From: an uncultured Verrucomicrobiota bacterium
Lineage (GTDB): Bacteria; Verrucomicrobiota; Verrucomicrobiia; Limisphaerales; UBA1096
DNA: 21,103 bases
Direction: 5' to 3'
Assembly: GCA_913045395.1 (NCBI GenBank)
Contig: CAJWPV010000002.1
Location: 1-21,103 of the forward strand
Shown here: positions 8,729-16,239 of the stretch, one piece after another
How positions within the stretch are numbered: position 1 is the first letter of the stretch
Layout of the letters: each line of letters starts with the position of its first letter
Made by a program: the position numbers and the translations under genes
Notes under the pieces: model-generated
The model's database searches: none
The model's input: only the letters and a program-made list of their open reading frames with translations
What the model was told of the DNA's origin: nothing

Positions 8729-9661
8729 ATGAAGAAACTGATAGTTCCCGTTTTGACATCGGTATTCCTTGCCGGTTGTGCGCCTTCTCAAAAGAGCACC
8801 GATATCCCGATCATCGACACGCACATTCATTTGTACGACACCACCCGGCCGCAGGGCCTGCCTTGGCCGCCGAAGGACGACAAGGTTTTGTACAGGCCGG
8901 TGCTTACCGAGCATTTCGACAAGGTGTCGAACGAAAACGGCGTCAACGCAGCCGTCATTGTTGAGGCTAGCAAATGGATTCCGGACAACCAGTGGGTGCT
9001 CGACTTGGTGAAGAACGATCCAGATCGTTACATCGGGTTGGTCGGTAGCCTTGAAATTGGAACACCGGATTTCAAAAAGCACCTAACCGAGTTGTTGAAG
9101 GATGTGCGTTTTGTTGGTATTCGCATGCGCGAGAGGCCCGGTGGCGATGGTTTCTTTGAAAACGAGGCTGTGTGGAGCGATCTCCAGTTGCTGTCCGACG
9201 TGAATCAGACGCTCGATGTTTTGATGTTTCAATACAGTCTTGATGACGTTGACATGATCTCCAAGCGTTTGCCCAAGTTAAAGATTTTGATAAACCACGT
9301 GGCAGGGGCAGACATTGAAGGTAAACCGGCCGATCCGAAATGGATTGCAGCTGTCCAAAAAGTGGCGAAGAACCCAAACGTAAACTGCAAAATCTCCGGC
9401 TTGTTCCAGCAATCACACCGCCAGCCCTCTCCAAAGAATCTGTCCTTCTACAAACCAGAACTCGATTTGTTGTGGAATGCGTTCGGCGAAGACCGTCTGA
9501 TCTACGGCAGTAACTGGCCGGTGACCATGCGCGGCGGCACCTACGGTGAATACCTCGCAGTTGTGAAGGGGTTCTTTGCGGATAAGAGCCGCGCGGCTCG
9601 GGAGAAATTTTTCTTCAAGAACGCCCTGAAGTTTTATGGGCTTGCAGCACTGAAACGCTAA
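8729..9661 (+). CDS. Amidohydrolase-2 / lactonase-like TIM-barrel lipoprotein
   Basis: A 310-residue protein with a lipoprotein signal (MKKLIVPVLTSVFLAGC, lipid-acceptor Cys17), followed by an amidohydrolase-related domain of the COG3618 type (L-fuconolactonase and 2-pyrone-4,6-dicarboxylate lactonase relatives). Seen are the HxH motif at His32/His34 (IIDTHIHLYD), His at the INHVAG strand, and GSNWPV at about 260-265. The last motif is usually GSDWP, so Asn262 stands where an Asp is common; this may mean a metal-independent or altered active site. Membrane attachment is unusual for this enzyme class, which is normally cytoplasmic. It starts 12 bases after the DUF1552 gene and is probably in the same operon. 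Its stop codon overlaps the convergent glnD stop by 4 bp. The substrate is unknown; lactones or ring esters are the family precedent. Confidence 0.8.
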   Translation: MKKLIVPVLTSVFLAGCAPSQKSTDIPIIDTHIHLYDTTRPQGLPWPPKDDKVLYRPVLTEHFDKVSNENGVNAAVIVEASKWIPDNQWVLDLVKNDPDRYIGLVGSLEIGTPDFKKHLTELLKDVRFVGIRMRERPGGDGFFENEAVWSDLQLLSDVNQTLDVLMFQYSLDDVDMISKRLPKLKILINHVAGADIEGKPADPKWIAAVQKVAKNPNVNCKISGLFQQSHRQPSPKNLSFYKPELDLLWNAFGEDRLIYGSNWPVTMRGGTYGEYLAVVKGFFADKSRAAREKFFFKNALKFYGLAALKR

Positions 9662-12378
9662 TTTAGTTCGGCTTCGAGGTCGGACTGGATTCGTTTGAGC
9701 AGCGCTTTGTCAGTTGGCTTTTTCCCGAGGGCGGTTCGGACGTAGAATGTGTCGATTGCGGCGCCCTTCTCGGTATTGATGCGCGCCACATGAATACTCA
9801 GTCCGTGTCGCGTGAGCACTTTGGATATGCGATGCAACAGGCCCAACCGATCCTCGGACTCGACCTCGACGATAGTGCGCGACTTGGCCGAGTGGGTGTC
9901 GATGCGGATGCGTGTTGGCAATTGCCATTCTGCTGATGTGCTGGGCTTGGCCAATGTTTCGATCTGTGACTCGAATTCAGGCGACTCGTCGGACAACAGC
10001 GCCTGGGTGATCAACTTTTTGAACATGTCGCGCTCTGGCCGCTTGACCAAGCCGCCGGTTCGGGCGTTCAGGACAAAGAAGGTGTCAATGATGATCCCAT
10101 CACCTCGCGAAAATACCCGCGCACTCAAAATGTTCAGATCCGCAGCGGCCAATGCCCCAGAAATCGTGGTGAAGAGCCCCGGCCGATCCCACGTGCAAAT
10201 CTTCACCGAGGTATAGCCACGTGCCGGCTGGTTGTGCCAGGCGATGATTGGCTCAAGCACTTTTGTGCCGGTGCCGTTGACCACTCGCTTGAGGAAGCGA
10301 TTGACCTGCGTGAGGTCAATATGAATATGCTTCAGGGAGTGGGTGCGGAAATATCGCGGCGTGAGGTGATCGAAGTGGGCCTCGAGTTCCTCGTCGGAAA
10401 TCTTCAGCGGCAACTGTTCGTGTGCCTCCTGCTTGAGTTTAGCCAACTGCTCCGCCTCAGCCTTTTTGTAATCTTTGCCACTGGTAAGATGGCGACCGGC
10501 AAGGTGGTACAAGGTTTTCAGCAGCGTATTTTTAAAATCGTTCCACAGGTTGTCGCTGGTGCCCAGCGAGTCGGCGAACGTCAGCAGGGTGAGCATGGCC
10601 AGGTTTTCCTCGTCCTGCACTGTTTTCGCAAACTGGCGAATGACCGTCGGCGAGTCGATGTCGCGCCGCTGCGACACTTCGGCCATGAGCAGGTGGTTTT
10701 CGACGAGGAACTTTAGCCTGGCCAGGCGGTGCGAAGTGAGACCAAGCCGCGCGCCGACTTTCTGGCACACCACCATGCCGTCCCTCACGTGGTCGCCGCT
10801 TTCCATGCCCTTGCCGGCATCGTGCAAAAACAAGGCCAGGTAGAGCAGGTACGGCAGGTCGATGTCCTGCAGGATGTGGGTGTAGTGGGCGAACGGCGGC
10901 TTGTCCGCATCCCAGATCTGGTCGAGTTTCTCGAGGCAGACGAGCGTATGCTCGTCCGCCGCGTAGGCGTGAAAAAACTCGTGCTGCACAAGGCAGGTCA
11001 TGCGGCCGAACTCGGGGATGTAGCGCCCCAGCAAGTCGACCTCGTGCATGGCCCGCATGGCGGGGGCGACGTTGCCACGCTGGTTGAGAATCTCGAGAAA
11101 CGTCTCGTGGTTTTCGGCGTCGTGAATGAAGTCGTCATCCACCAGCGAGGCGTTGTCGCGCAGTAGCTGCGTGAGGTCGGGATGAAACTCAAGGCCGCGC
11201 TGTTGTGCATAAAGAAATACACGCATGAGTCGTTGCGGTTGATCCTTGAAAATACGCGATGAGGTCGGCACCAGTTCGCCGTTGATGATTTTAAAGCCAT
11301 CGATCGACTCCTCTTTTTTGCCGCCGCCAAACAGGGTGCGAAACGATGGCAGGCGATGGATATTCTTGGGGCGGAGGGCCAGGCGGCGCTCGACCATGCG
11401 GGTGATGAGGTGGATCGCCCGCAGGTGCGTGTAGAGATCGCGCATCAACTCCTCGAGCCGGCGCGCCGGTGAACGGTTCTTGTAGCCGAGATGCCAGGCG
11501 ACCCTGGGTTGGAGCGCCTTGGGCATGTCGTCCACCAGTCGCGTGGTTTGATAGTGCAGCTCGTTGCGGGTGCGTAGCAGGAAGTCGTAGCCGATGTCGA
11601 GTTGCATGCGGTTCTTCGGGCGGATCATTCCCTGAGCCTCGAGTTGCTCCAGGGTGCGCGTGCCGTACTTGAAGTGGGTCATCCACAGCAGATTTTGGTA
11701 GTCGCGCAGGCCGCCGCAGCCGTTCTTGATGTTCGGCTCCTGCAGCAGGGCGGAGTTGCCAAATTTTACACGGCGTGTGTCCTGGTCGCCGATGCGCATC
11801 TTCAGGTAGTCATCGACATGGTTGCGGACGCACCTGGCCTCAAGTCGCTTGCAGAACTGCCCAAACAGCGCGGTGTCGCCTGTGATGAGGCGCGATTCGA
11901 TCAGTGACGTCTTGGTTTTCATGTCGTCGTTGGCGATGTTGACCGCATCCTGAATGTTACGCACCGAGTGGCCGACCTTCATGCCGAGGTCGTAAAGTGT
12001 ATAGATCAAGCCGCCGGTGCCGGTGAGCTTCTCTAGAAGAGGATGCCTGTAGATGCGGGTTAAGCTCGGCACCGAGCCGTTGTGCAACAGCATGATGTCG
12101 ATGTCGCTGTGAGGGCTGAGTTCCGCGCGCCCGTAGCCGCCGATTGCGACGAGCGAAACCTTGAGCTTGCGCGCATTGTCGGGCAGCTTGAGGCTTGCCA
12201 GCGTCCACTCGAACAGTGCCCGGAGCAGTGTGTCGATCATCTGCGACCGGCCAAGGCACACCTCGCGACCGCCGCCGCCATCACGGTGCCACTCCTGAAG
12301 CCGGGCCGATTCTGTCTTTAGATACCGCTTCAGTCCCGGCAGTTCCCCGGCGGGGGTGCTGTCGTTGGGGATGGCCAT
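9658..12378 (-). CDS. glnD: [Protein-PII] uridylyltransferase / uridylyl-removing enzyme
   Basis: A nitrogen-status sensor that uridylylates PII signalling proteins when glutamine is low and removes UMP when it is high. In order: nucleotidyltransferase domain with GGYGRAELSPHSDIDIM (about 80-96; catalytic SDID), GlnD-specific helical region, HD phosphohydrolase domain (FLHDAGKGMESGDH at about 513-526), and two C-terminal ACT domains (about 727-767 and 833-880) that bind glutamine. About 906 residues, normal for the family. The start at 12378 is chosen for a GGAG three bases upstream; a GTG at 12420 would add 14 residues but has no ribosome site. No glnB, glnK, amt or glnA is nearby, so it stands alone, divergent from the sigma-factor operon. 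A motif core at 9947-9954 encodes LAK between the two ACT domains. Confidence 0.93.
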   Translation of the reverse strand: MAIPNDSTPAGELPGLKRYLKTESARLQEWHRDGGGGREVCLGRSQMIDTLLRALFEWTLASLKLPDNARKLKVSLVAIGGYGRAELSPHSDIDIMLLHNGSVPSLTRIYRHPLLEKLTGTGGLIYTLYDLGMKVGHSVRNIQDAVNIANDDMKTKTSLIESRLITGDTALFGQFCKRLEARCVRNHVDDYLKMRIGDQDTRRVKFGNSALLQEPNIKNGCGGLRDYQNLLWMTHFKYGTRTLEQLEAQGMIRPKNRMQLDIGYDFLLRTRNELHYQTTRLVDDMPKALQPRVAWHLGYKNRSPARRLEELMRDLYTHLRAIHLITRMVERRLALRPKNIHRLPSFRTLFGGGKKEESIDGFKIINGELVPTSSRIFKDQPQRLMRVFLYAQQRGLEFHPDLTQLLRDNASLVDDDFIHDAENHETFLEILNQRGNVAPAMRAMHEVDLLGRYIPEFGRMTCLVQHEFFHAYAADEHTLVCLEKLDQIWDADKPPFAHYTHILQDIDLPYLLYLALFLHDAGKGMESGDHVRDGMVVCQKVGARLGLTSHRLARLKFLVENHLLMAEVSQRRDIDSPTVIRQFAKTVQDEENLAMLTLLTFADSLGTSDNLWNDFKNTLLKTLYHLAGRHLTSGKDYKKAEAEQLAKLKQEAHEQLPLKISDEELEAHFDHLTPRYFRTHSLKHIHIDLTQVNRFLKRVVNGTGTKVLEPIIAWHNQPARGYTSVKICTWDRPGLFTTISGALAAADLNILSARVFSRGDGIIIDTFFVLNARTGGLVKRPERDMFKKLITQALLSDESPEFESQIETLAKPSTSAEWQLPTRIRIDTHSAKSRTIVEVESEDRLGLLHRISKVLTRHGLSIHVARINTEKGAAIDTFYVRTALGKKPTDKALLKRIQSDLEAELN

Positions 12379-12460
12379 CAACTCCGTTGCGTTGGGTTGG
12401 TCTGTAGCGTTCTGTGGCACGCGGCGGGAGTCTAGCCGCGCTCGGCGGCCGAAACAATTC

Positions 12461-12474
12461 CGCTTGGCTAGGCG
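12461..12474 (+). repeat. Variant palindromic motif CGCTTGGCTAGGCG
   Basis: This differs from the 14-mer consensus CGCTTGGCCAAGCG at two positions and therefore breaks the dyad. A closely similar TTGGCTAGGCG occurs inside ftsK near 17804-17814. It lies in the glnD/sigma-factor divergent region, 39 bp start-to-start from an exact copy. Confidence 0.5.
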
Positions 12475-12499
12475 CTATTTCCTTCACTCGTAACCTTGC

Positions 12500-12513
12500 C
12501 GCTTGGCCAAGCG
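12500..12513 (+). repeat. Full palindromic 14-mer in the glnD-sigma divergent gap
   Basis: Exact CGCTTGGCCAAGCG, 19 bases before the ATG of the sigma-factor gene, in a 154-base gap between divergent genes (12379-12532). The position could be in a 5' untranslated leader or a promoter. Apart from this copy and the variant at 12461, nothing else clear was seen in the gap. Confidence 0.8.
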
Positions 12514-12532
12514 TAACTTAGATTGTTGCGGT

Positions 12533-13141
12533 ATGGTTGACAGGAATGATCCCGACGTGGCCCTGATGTTGAGGGTGAAAGGGGGAGACTTGTCGGCCTA
12601 CGAGGAATTGGTGGAGAAGTTCAAGCAGCCGGTGATGAACCTGATTTACCGGCTGATCAACGACCTCGACGAGGCGGAGGACATTGCCCAGAACGTCTTT
12701 ATCCAGGTCTGGAAAACCCGCGAACGTTACGAGGTGGCCAGCAAATTCACCACCTGGCTTTTCACCATCGCCCGCAACCTCGGTCTGAACGAGATTCGGC
12801 GGCGCACGCGGCATCCGGCCGACTCACTTGATGAGCCGCGTCCCGATAACGAATCCCAGCCGCTGCGCGTGGTGGAGGATGCCGCCAGCCCGATCCCGGC
12901 TGATGCCACTCTCAGCGCCGAACTGCGTGCCAAGGTCGAGGAGGCTCTGATGGATCTGCCGGAAAAACAGCGTACCGCGCTGCTGCTCTGTCGTGAGGGC
13001 GGTGTCAGCTACGAGGAAATTGCCGATGTGATGGGCGGAATCTCTCTGACGGCAGTAAAATCAATCATTTTTCGGGGCCGGTCGGTGCTCAAAAGCCGCC
13101 TGAAACCGTACTTGAAGTCAGGCGAATGGCAAAAAAAGTGA
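12533..13141 (+). CDS. ECF-type RNA polymerase sigma factor
   Basis: A 202-residue sigma-70 family protein with only regions 2 and 4, as in extracytoplasmic-function (group 4) sigma factors. Region 2 covers about 20-90 (DLDEAEDIAQNVFIQVWK, then FTTWLFTIARNLGLNEIRRR). Region 4 covers about 138-190, with LPEKQRTALLLCREGGVSYEEIA followed by the helix-turn-helix and RGRSVLKSRL. The start is the ATG at 12533; an upstream in-frame TTG lies in the palindromic repeat and is unlikely. The next gene encodes a small membrane protein that looks like its anti-sigma factor, followed by a DUF3106 gene. An equivalent sigma / membrane protein / DUF3106 order is known in some betaproteobacteria. The promoter is probably self-controlled, but no target sequence could be identified. 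Confidence 0.9.
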   Translation: MVDRNDPDVALMLRVKGGDLSAYEELVEKFKQPVMNLIYRLINDLDEAEDIAQNVFIQVWKTRERYEVASKFTTWLFTIARNLGLNEIRRRTRHPADSLDEPRPDNESQPLRVVEDAASPIPADATLSAELRAKVEEALMDLPEKQRTALLLCREGGVSYEEIADVMGGISLTAVKSIIFRGRSVLKSRLKPYLKSGEWQKK

Positions 13142-13190
13142 CCCGATGGCAAAACTTTTGTGTGACCTTGGTTTTTAATGAAAGGCGATA

Positions 13191-13682
13191 ATGAACCAAC
13201 CCGAGTTTGAGAACCTGTTGCAAATGCTGCACACGCGTGACTTGACCGATGCTGAGTTGGCCAAGCTGGAGCATTGGCTGGCAGCGAACCCTGACGAGCA
13301 GGACGCGTGGGCAGCACTGGACCATCTGCTGGTCGCGCTGCCTGATGCCCCGGTGGCGACCAATTTCACCGCTGGCGTGCTGGACAAAGTCCGCCGAGCC
13401 GAGGCCACCCGCCAGGCGCTTGGCCAAGCGTGGTGGCGGAAGCTCCTCGCCCCGCAATTTCGTCCCATCCAAATCGCTGCCGCAGCGGCGCTCGCGATGG
13501 TCATCGGTGGCGTCGGCTACCAGTCGCACCTCATCTCGAACCGGGCAGAGATGGCTGCAAGCCTGCATGAGGTGGCAACCATCGCCGAGATGGTCCCCGG
13601 GTTGTTGAGTGACTTCGAGGCCATCGAGGCCATCGAACAGGCCGACCCGATCGACGAGGAACTCTGGGCCGCCCTTAAGTAA
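13191..13682 (+). CDS. Putative membrane anti-sigma factor
   Basis: A 163-residue protein with a cytoplasmic helical N-terminus (about 1-90), one transmembrane helix (about 93-111, IQIAAAAALAMVIGGVGY) and a short extracytoplasmic C-terminus. Size, topology and position directly after an ECF sigma gene fit an anti-sigma factor that holds the sigma factor at the membrane. The N-terminus has the acidic/helical 'AELAKLEHWLAANP' pattern often seen in anti-sigma proteins, but no zinc-binding HxxxCxxC motif, so it is not a classic ZAS protein. AAAGG is 7 bases before the ATG. Two palindromic motifs fall in it: 13257 (encoding LAK) and the full 14-mer at 13417 (encoding A-L-G-Q-A just before the membrane helix). 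The function is inferred from context. Confidence 0.65.
   Translation: MNQPEFENLLQMLHTRDLTDAELAKLEHWLAANPDEQDAWAALDHLLVALPDAPVATNFTAGVLDKVRRAEATRQALGQAWWRKLLAPQFRPIQIAAAAALAMVIGGVGYQSHLISNRAEMAASLHEVATIAEMVPGLLSDFEAIEAIEQADPIDEELWAALK
13417..13430 (+). repeat. Full palindromic 14-mer inside the anti-sigma gene
   Basis: Exact CGCTTGGCCAAGCG, read as GCG-CTT-GGC-CAA-GCG (Ala-Leu-Gly-Gln-Ala, residues 76-80) in the juxtamembrane linker, where sequence is usually unconstrained. Confidence 0.8.
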
Positions 13683-13686
13683 CCCC

Positions 13687-14640
13687 ATGAAATTGCGAGT
13701 CACAGTTGCCCGCTTGCTCCTTCTGCCGGTTCTGGCGATGGGAGCCACGACCGGTGCGCTGGCTGCCGACTCGCCGTTTGCCATCTTCAAAAAAATCGTC
13801 TCGCTGCCCAAGACTGAACGGGAGGTGGCGGTGGGTGAGTTCAAGATTTCCTCCGAGCGTCATCGCAAGCTTTTGAAGGCCAAGGTCAACGAATACGCCG
13901 CTATGACGGAGGCCGAGCGCAACCGCAAGCTCGATGCGCTGGATTTTCGCTGGCACCTGATGCCGCTTATGAAAACGACGAAGGCCGACCGGGCCAAGCG
14001 GTTGGCCTCTGTGCCAGAGCGATTCCGCACCGACATCGAGCAGCGGTTGACCGGCTGGGACAAGCTGGACGCCGGCGTCCGCGCTGATCTGCTCAAGAAC
14101 GAGTCGTTTTTCCGCTATCTATCCAGTTTCGGACGGGGCCGCCAGTCCCGTGTCGCGCTAACGAACCACATGGAAAAAATGCCGACCCGCCTGCGTCAGG
14201 GGCTCGATGAGCGCATCACGACCTGGCGCGAAAAACCGAGGCCGGAACGCCGCCGGATAACCCACCAGTTTCACCGGTTCTTTGATCTGCCCAAAGCCGA
14301 ACAGGAACGCGCCTTGAGCCATCTCCCGCGCAAAGAGCTCGCCAAGATGGATGCCACCCTTGATCAATTCAAGGCTATGTCCCGCGCTCAGCGGGAGTTG
14401 GTCATGCAGTCGTTTGAAAAGCTCGCTGACATGTCCCAGGCTGAACGCGCCGGTTTCTTCCGCAACACCGAGCGCTGGAATGGCATGACCAATGCCGAGC
14501 GAAAAAAGTGGAGGACTCTCGTGACACAGATGCCGCCGCTGCCGCCCGGTTTCGGGAATGAGCTCAGGCCGCCGCTGCCACCGGGCCTGGTGGATGAAAC
14601 CGCGCCGGTTCAGACTGTGGTCACCAACACCATTCGCTGA
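13687..14640 (+). CDS. DUF3106 exported helical-repeat protein
   Basis: A 317-residue protein with a Sec signal peptide (MKLRVTVARLLLLPVLAMGA...GALA, probably cut near residue 26). The mature part is built of short repeated helical units of the type 'M-x-x-A-E-R', e.g. MTEAERNRKL, MSRAQRELVM, MSQAERAGFF and MTNAERKKWR, and ends in proline-rich LPPGFG and LPPGLV segments. This is the composition of the DUF3106 family. It starts 4 bases after the anti-sigma stop, so it is co-translated with the sigma and anti-sigma genes. A periplasmic sensor or effector partner of the anti-sigma factor is plausible, by analogy with zinc-responsive or envelope modules, but no function is established. The ATG at 13687 is preferred over an upstream in-frame ATG at 13609 that lies inside the previous gene and would abolish the signal peptide. 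Confidence 0.75.
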   Translation: MKLRVTVARLLLLPVLAMGATTGALAADSPFAIFKKIVSLPKTEREVAVGEFKISSERHRKLLKAKVNEYAAMTEAERNRKLDALDFRWHLMPLMKTTKADRAKRLASVPERFRTDIEQRLTGWDKLDAGVRADLLKNESFFRYLSSFGRGRQSRVALTNHMEKMPTRLRQGLDERITTWREKPRPERRRITHQFHRFFDLPKAEQERALSHLPRKELAKMDATLDQFKAMSRAQRELVMQSFEKLADMSQAERAGFFRNTERWNGMTNAERKKWRTLVTQMPPLPPGFGNELRPPLPPGLVDETAPVQTVVTNTIR

Positions 14641-14648
14641 ACGGCGCA

Positions 14649-15467
14649 ATGGATCCCGTTGCCTTCAAGATCGGTGGCTTCTCAATCTACTGGTACGGCA
14701 TCCTTGTGGCCGGTGGTTTCCTCGCCGGGCTGTGGACGGCCAGCCGCCGGTGCGTCCTCGACAAGCTCGACGGCAAGGTCATCTCGGATCTCGGTGTGTG
14801 GGTTATCATTGCAGGGATGCTTGGCGCCCGGGCAATGCACGTGCTCACCTACTGGGATGACCAATACGCCGGCAATCCGCTCTGGCAGGTACTCGATTTT
14901 CGGAGCGGCGGGCTGGTATTTTACGGCGGTTTCATTGGCGCGGCGCTGGCGGTGATTCTTTACATCCGGTTGCGTGGCAAACAGCCTATATGGAAAGTTG
15001 CCGACGCCTTTGCCCCGAGCATCCCACTTGGTCACGCGCTGGGCCGCTTGGGCTGCCTGATGTTCGGCTGCTGTTTCGGAACCGCATGCGATCTGCCGTG
15101 GGCCGTTCAATTTCCGGCGGACAGTCCAGCCTTCAATGCGCTTGGCCAAGCGCCAACCGACGCCGCGCACTCGCTGCATGTCCACCCGACGCAGGTTTAT
15201 TCCGCGCTGTTGAACGTGGCCCTCTACGGCGGCCTGGCCTGGTTGTACCGGCACAAACGGTTTGATGGCCAGGTGTTCGGCCTGTACCTCGCGGGCTACT
15301 CGATCAACCGCTTCGTCGTCGAGTTTTTCAGGGGCGACTACCAGGTCGAGCAACTGTGGTTTGGCTGGGTCAAGCCGGGGCAGCAACTCAGCCTGTTTTT
15401 GCTGCCCATAGGCATCGCGCTGATCATGTACCTGCGCCGCCGGCCCATGGACGAGCGGCAGGGTTGA
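14649..15467 (+). CDS. lgt: Prolipoprotein diacylglyceryl transferase
   Basis: A 272-residue integral membrane enzyme that transfers diacylglycerol from phosphatidylglycerol to the lipobox cysteine of prolipoproteins, the first step of lipoprotein maturation. Family hallmarks: SIYWYGILVAGGF, GARAMHVLTYW, GGLVFYGGFIGA (Lgt motif), the signature GRLGCLMFGCCFG (about 131-144), HPTQVYSALLN and the C-terminal FGLYLAGYSINRFVVEFFRGD. Several membrane helices are visible. It starts 8 bases after the DUF3106 gene, so it is part of the same transcription unit, and no obvious ribosome site precedes it. A 16-bp perfect palindrome (15138-15153) encodes A-L-G-Q-A in the variable loop near residues 164-168. 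Confidence 0.95.
   Translation: MDPVAFKIGGFSIYWYGILVAGGFLAGLWTASRRCVLDKLDGKVISDLGVWVIIAGMLGARAMHVLTYWDDQYAGNPLWQVLDFRSGGLVFYGGFIGAALAVILYIRLRGKQPIWKVADAFAPSIPLGHALGRLGCLMFGCCFGTACDLPWAVQFPADSPAFNALGQAPTDAAHSLHVHPTQVYSALLNVALYGGLAWLYRHKRFDGQVFGLYLAGYSINRFVVEFFRGDYQVEQLWFGWVKPGQQLSLFLLPIGIALIMYLRRRPMDERQG
15138..15153 (+). repeat. 16-bp palindrome inside lgt
   Basis: GCGCTTGGCCAAGCGC is a perfect dyad that contains the full 14-mer at 15139-15152. It is translated as Ala-Leu-Gly-Gln-Ala in a loop of Lgt outside the conserved signatures. Confidence 0.8.
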
Positions 15468-15493
15468 GTTGGACTCCTTTTGACTTTCTTAAT

Positions 15494-16222
15494 ATGAAAA
15501 CAATGACTCGATTCATTTTTGAGGTGGCCTTGGCTGGCGCACTCACGGCCCAAGCCACCGACAAGATCAAGACGACCAAGGGCGATCTGGAGGTGCATCC
15601 GGTCAGGCACGGCACAGTGGTGTTCAAGTGGAACGGCAAGACAGTTTTTGTTGACCCGGTCGGCGGCGCGGCATCGTTCAAGTTGTACGGTACGCCGGAT
15701 CTCGTGCTGGTGACCGACATCCACGGCGATCACTTCAGCAAGGATACCCTCACGGAGATTGTGAAGGAGAAGACGGTCGTCATTACTCCCGAGGCCGTGG
15801 CTGCGCTTGCGCCGGAAGGGCTAAAAAAAAGCATCACCACTTTGACCAATGGCGGGTCGATGGAGAAACTGGATGTGAAAATTGATGCGGTGCCAATGTA
15901 CAATCTGACGCCAGCACGGCAGCGGTTTCACAACAAGGGCCGAGGCAACGGCTACGTGATGACTTTCGGCGGCAAGCGAGTGTACGTGAGCGGCGATACG
16001 GAGGACATCCCGGAGATGCGCGCATTGAAGAAGATCGACGCGGCGTTTGTCTGCATGAATCTGCCGTACACGATGACGCCAGAACAGGCAGCCGACGCGG
16101 TGCGGGAGTTCAAGCCGAAGGTGGTTTACCCATACCACTACCGGGGCAGCGACACGGCTAAGTTCGAAAAATTGGTCGGCGATGCCTCGGAGGTGCGCCT
16201 CCGCGATTGGTACAAGAAATAG
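15494..16222 (+). CDS. Exported metallo-beta-lactamase-fold hydrolase (UlaG-like)
   Basis: A 242-residue protein starting at the ATG at 15494 (MKTMTRFIFEVALAGALTAQA), with a signal peptide probably cut after residue 21. An MBL fold is indicated by the metal motif V-T-D-I-H-G-D-H-F (His77, Asp79, His80), by S-G-D-T at about 171 and by a late YPYHYRG histidine. In the canonical HxHxDH motif the first His is Asp here (Asp75), a change I believe occurs in some secreted UlaG-like proteins. It follows lgt by 26 bases and could be in the same operon. The substrate is unknown. Its TAG stop is the left end of a 20-bp palindrome that also contains the stop of ftsK. Confidence 0.8.
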   Translation: MKTMTRFIFEVALAGALTAQATDKIKTTKGDLEVHPVRHGTVVFKWNGKTVFVDPVGGAASFKLYGTPDLVLVTDIHGDHFSKDTLTEIVKEKTVVITPEAVAALAPEGLKKSITTLTNGGSMEKLDVKIDAVPMYNLTPARQRFHNKGRGNGYVMTFGGKRVYVSGDTEDIPEMRALKKIDAAFVCMNLPYTMTPEQAADAVREFKPKVVYPYHYRGSDTAKFEKLVGDASEVRLRDWYKK

Positions 16223-16239
16223 CGCTTGGCCAAGCGCTA
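16220..16239 (+). repeat. 20-bp palindrome spanning both convergent stop codons
   Basis: TAGCGCTTGGCCAAGCGCTA is a perfect dyad containing the full 14-mer at 16223-16236. Its first three bases are the TAG of the MBL gene, and its last three, on the other strand, are the TAG of ftsK. As RNA it can form an 8-bp stem with a GGCC loop on either strand. The minus-strand transcript continues with TTTCTT, a weak U-run, while the plus strand does not. It may therefore serve as a bidirectional transcription or mRNA 3'-end hairpin. Confidence 0.75.

Noticed and set aside
9658..9661. The 4-bp overlap of glnD and the lipoprotein gene as a regulatory antisense element
   Set aside because: CTAA shared by two convergent stops is a common result of genome compaction, and no hairpin is present.
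12503..12532. TTG start for the sigma-factor gene 30 bases upstream of the ATG
   Set aside because: The TTG is part of the palindromic repeat, and the added ten residues are unlike the family N-terminus.
13125..13185. Imperfect direct repeat ATGGCAAAA...GTGACC around the sigma stop codon
   Set aside because: It is two short A-rich matches only, with no third copy or structure; probably chance.
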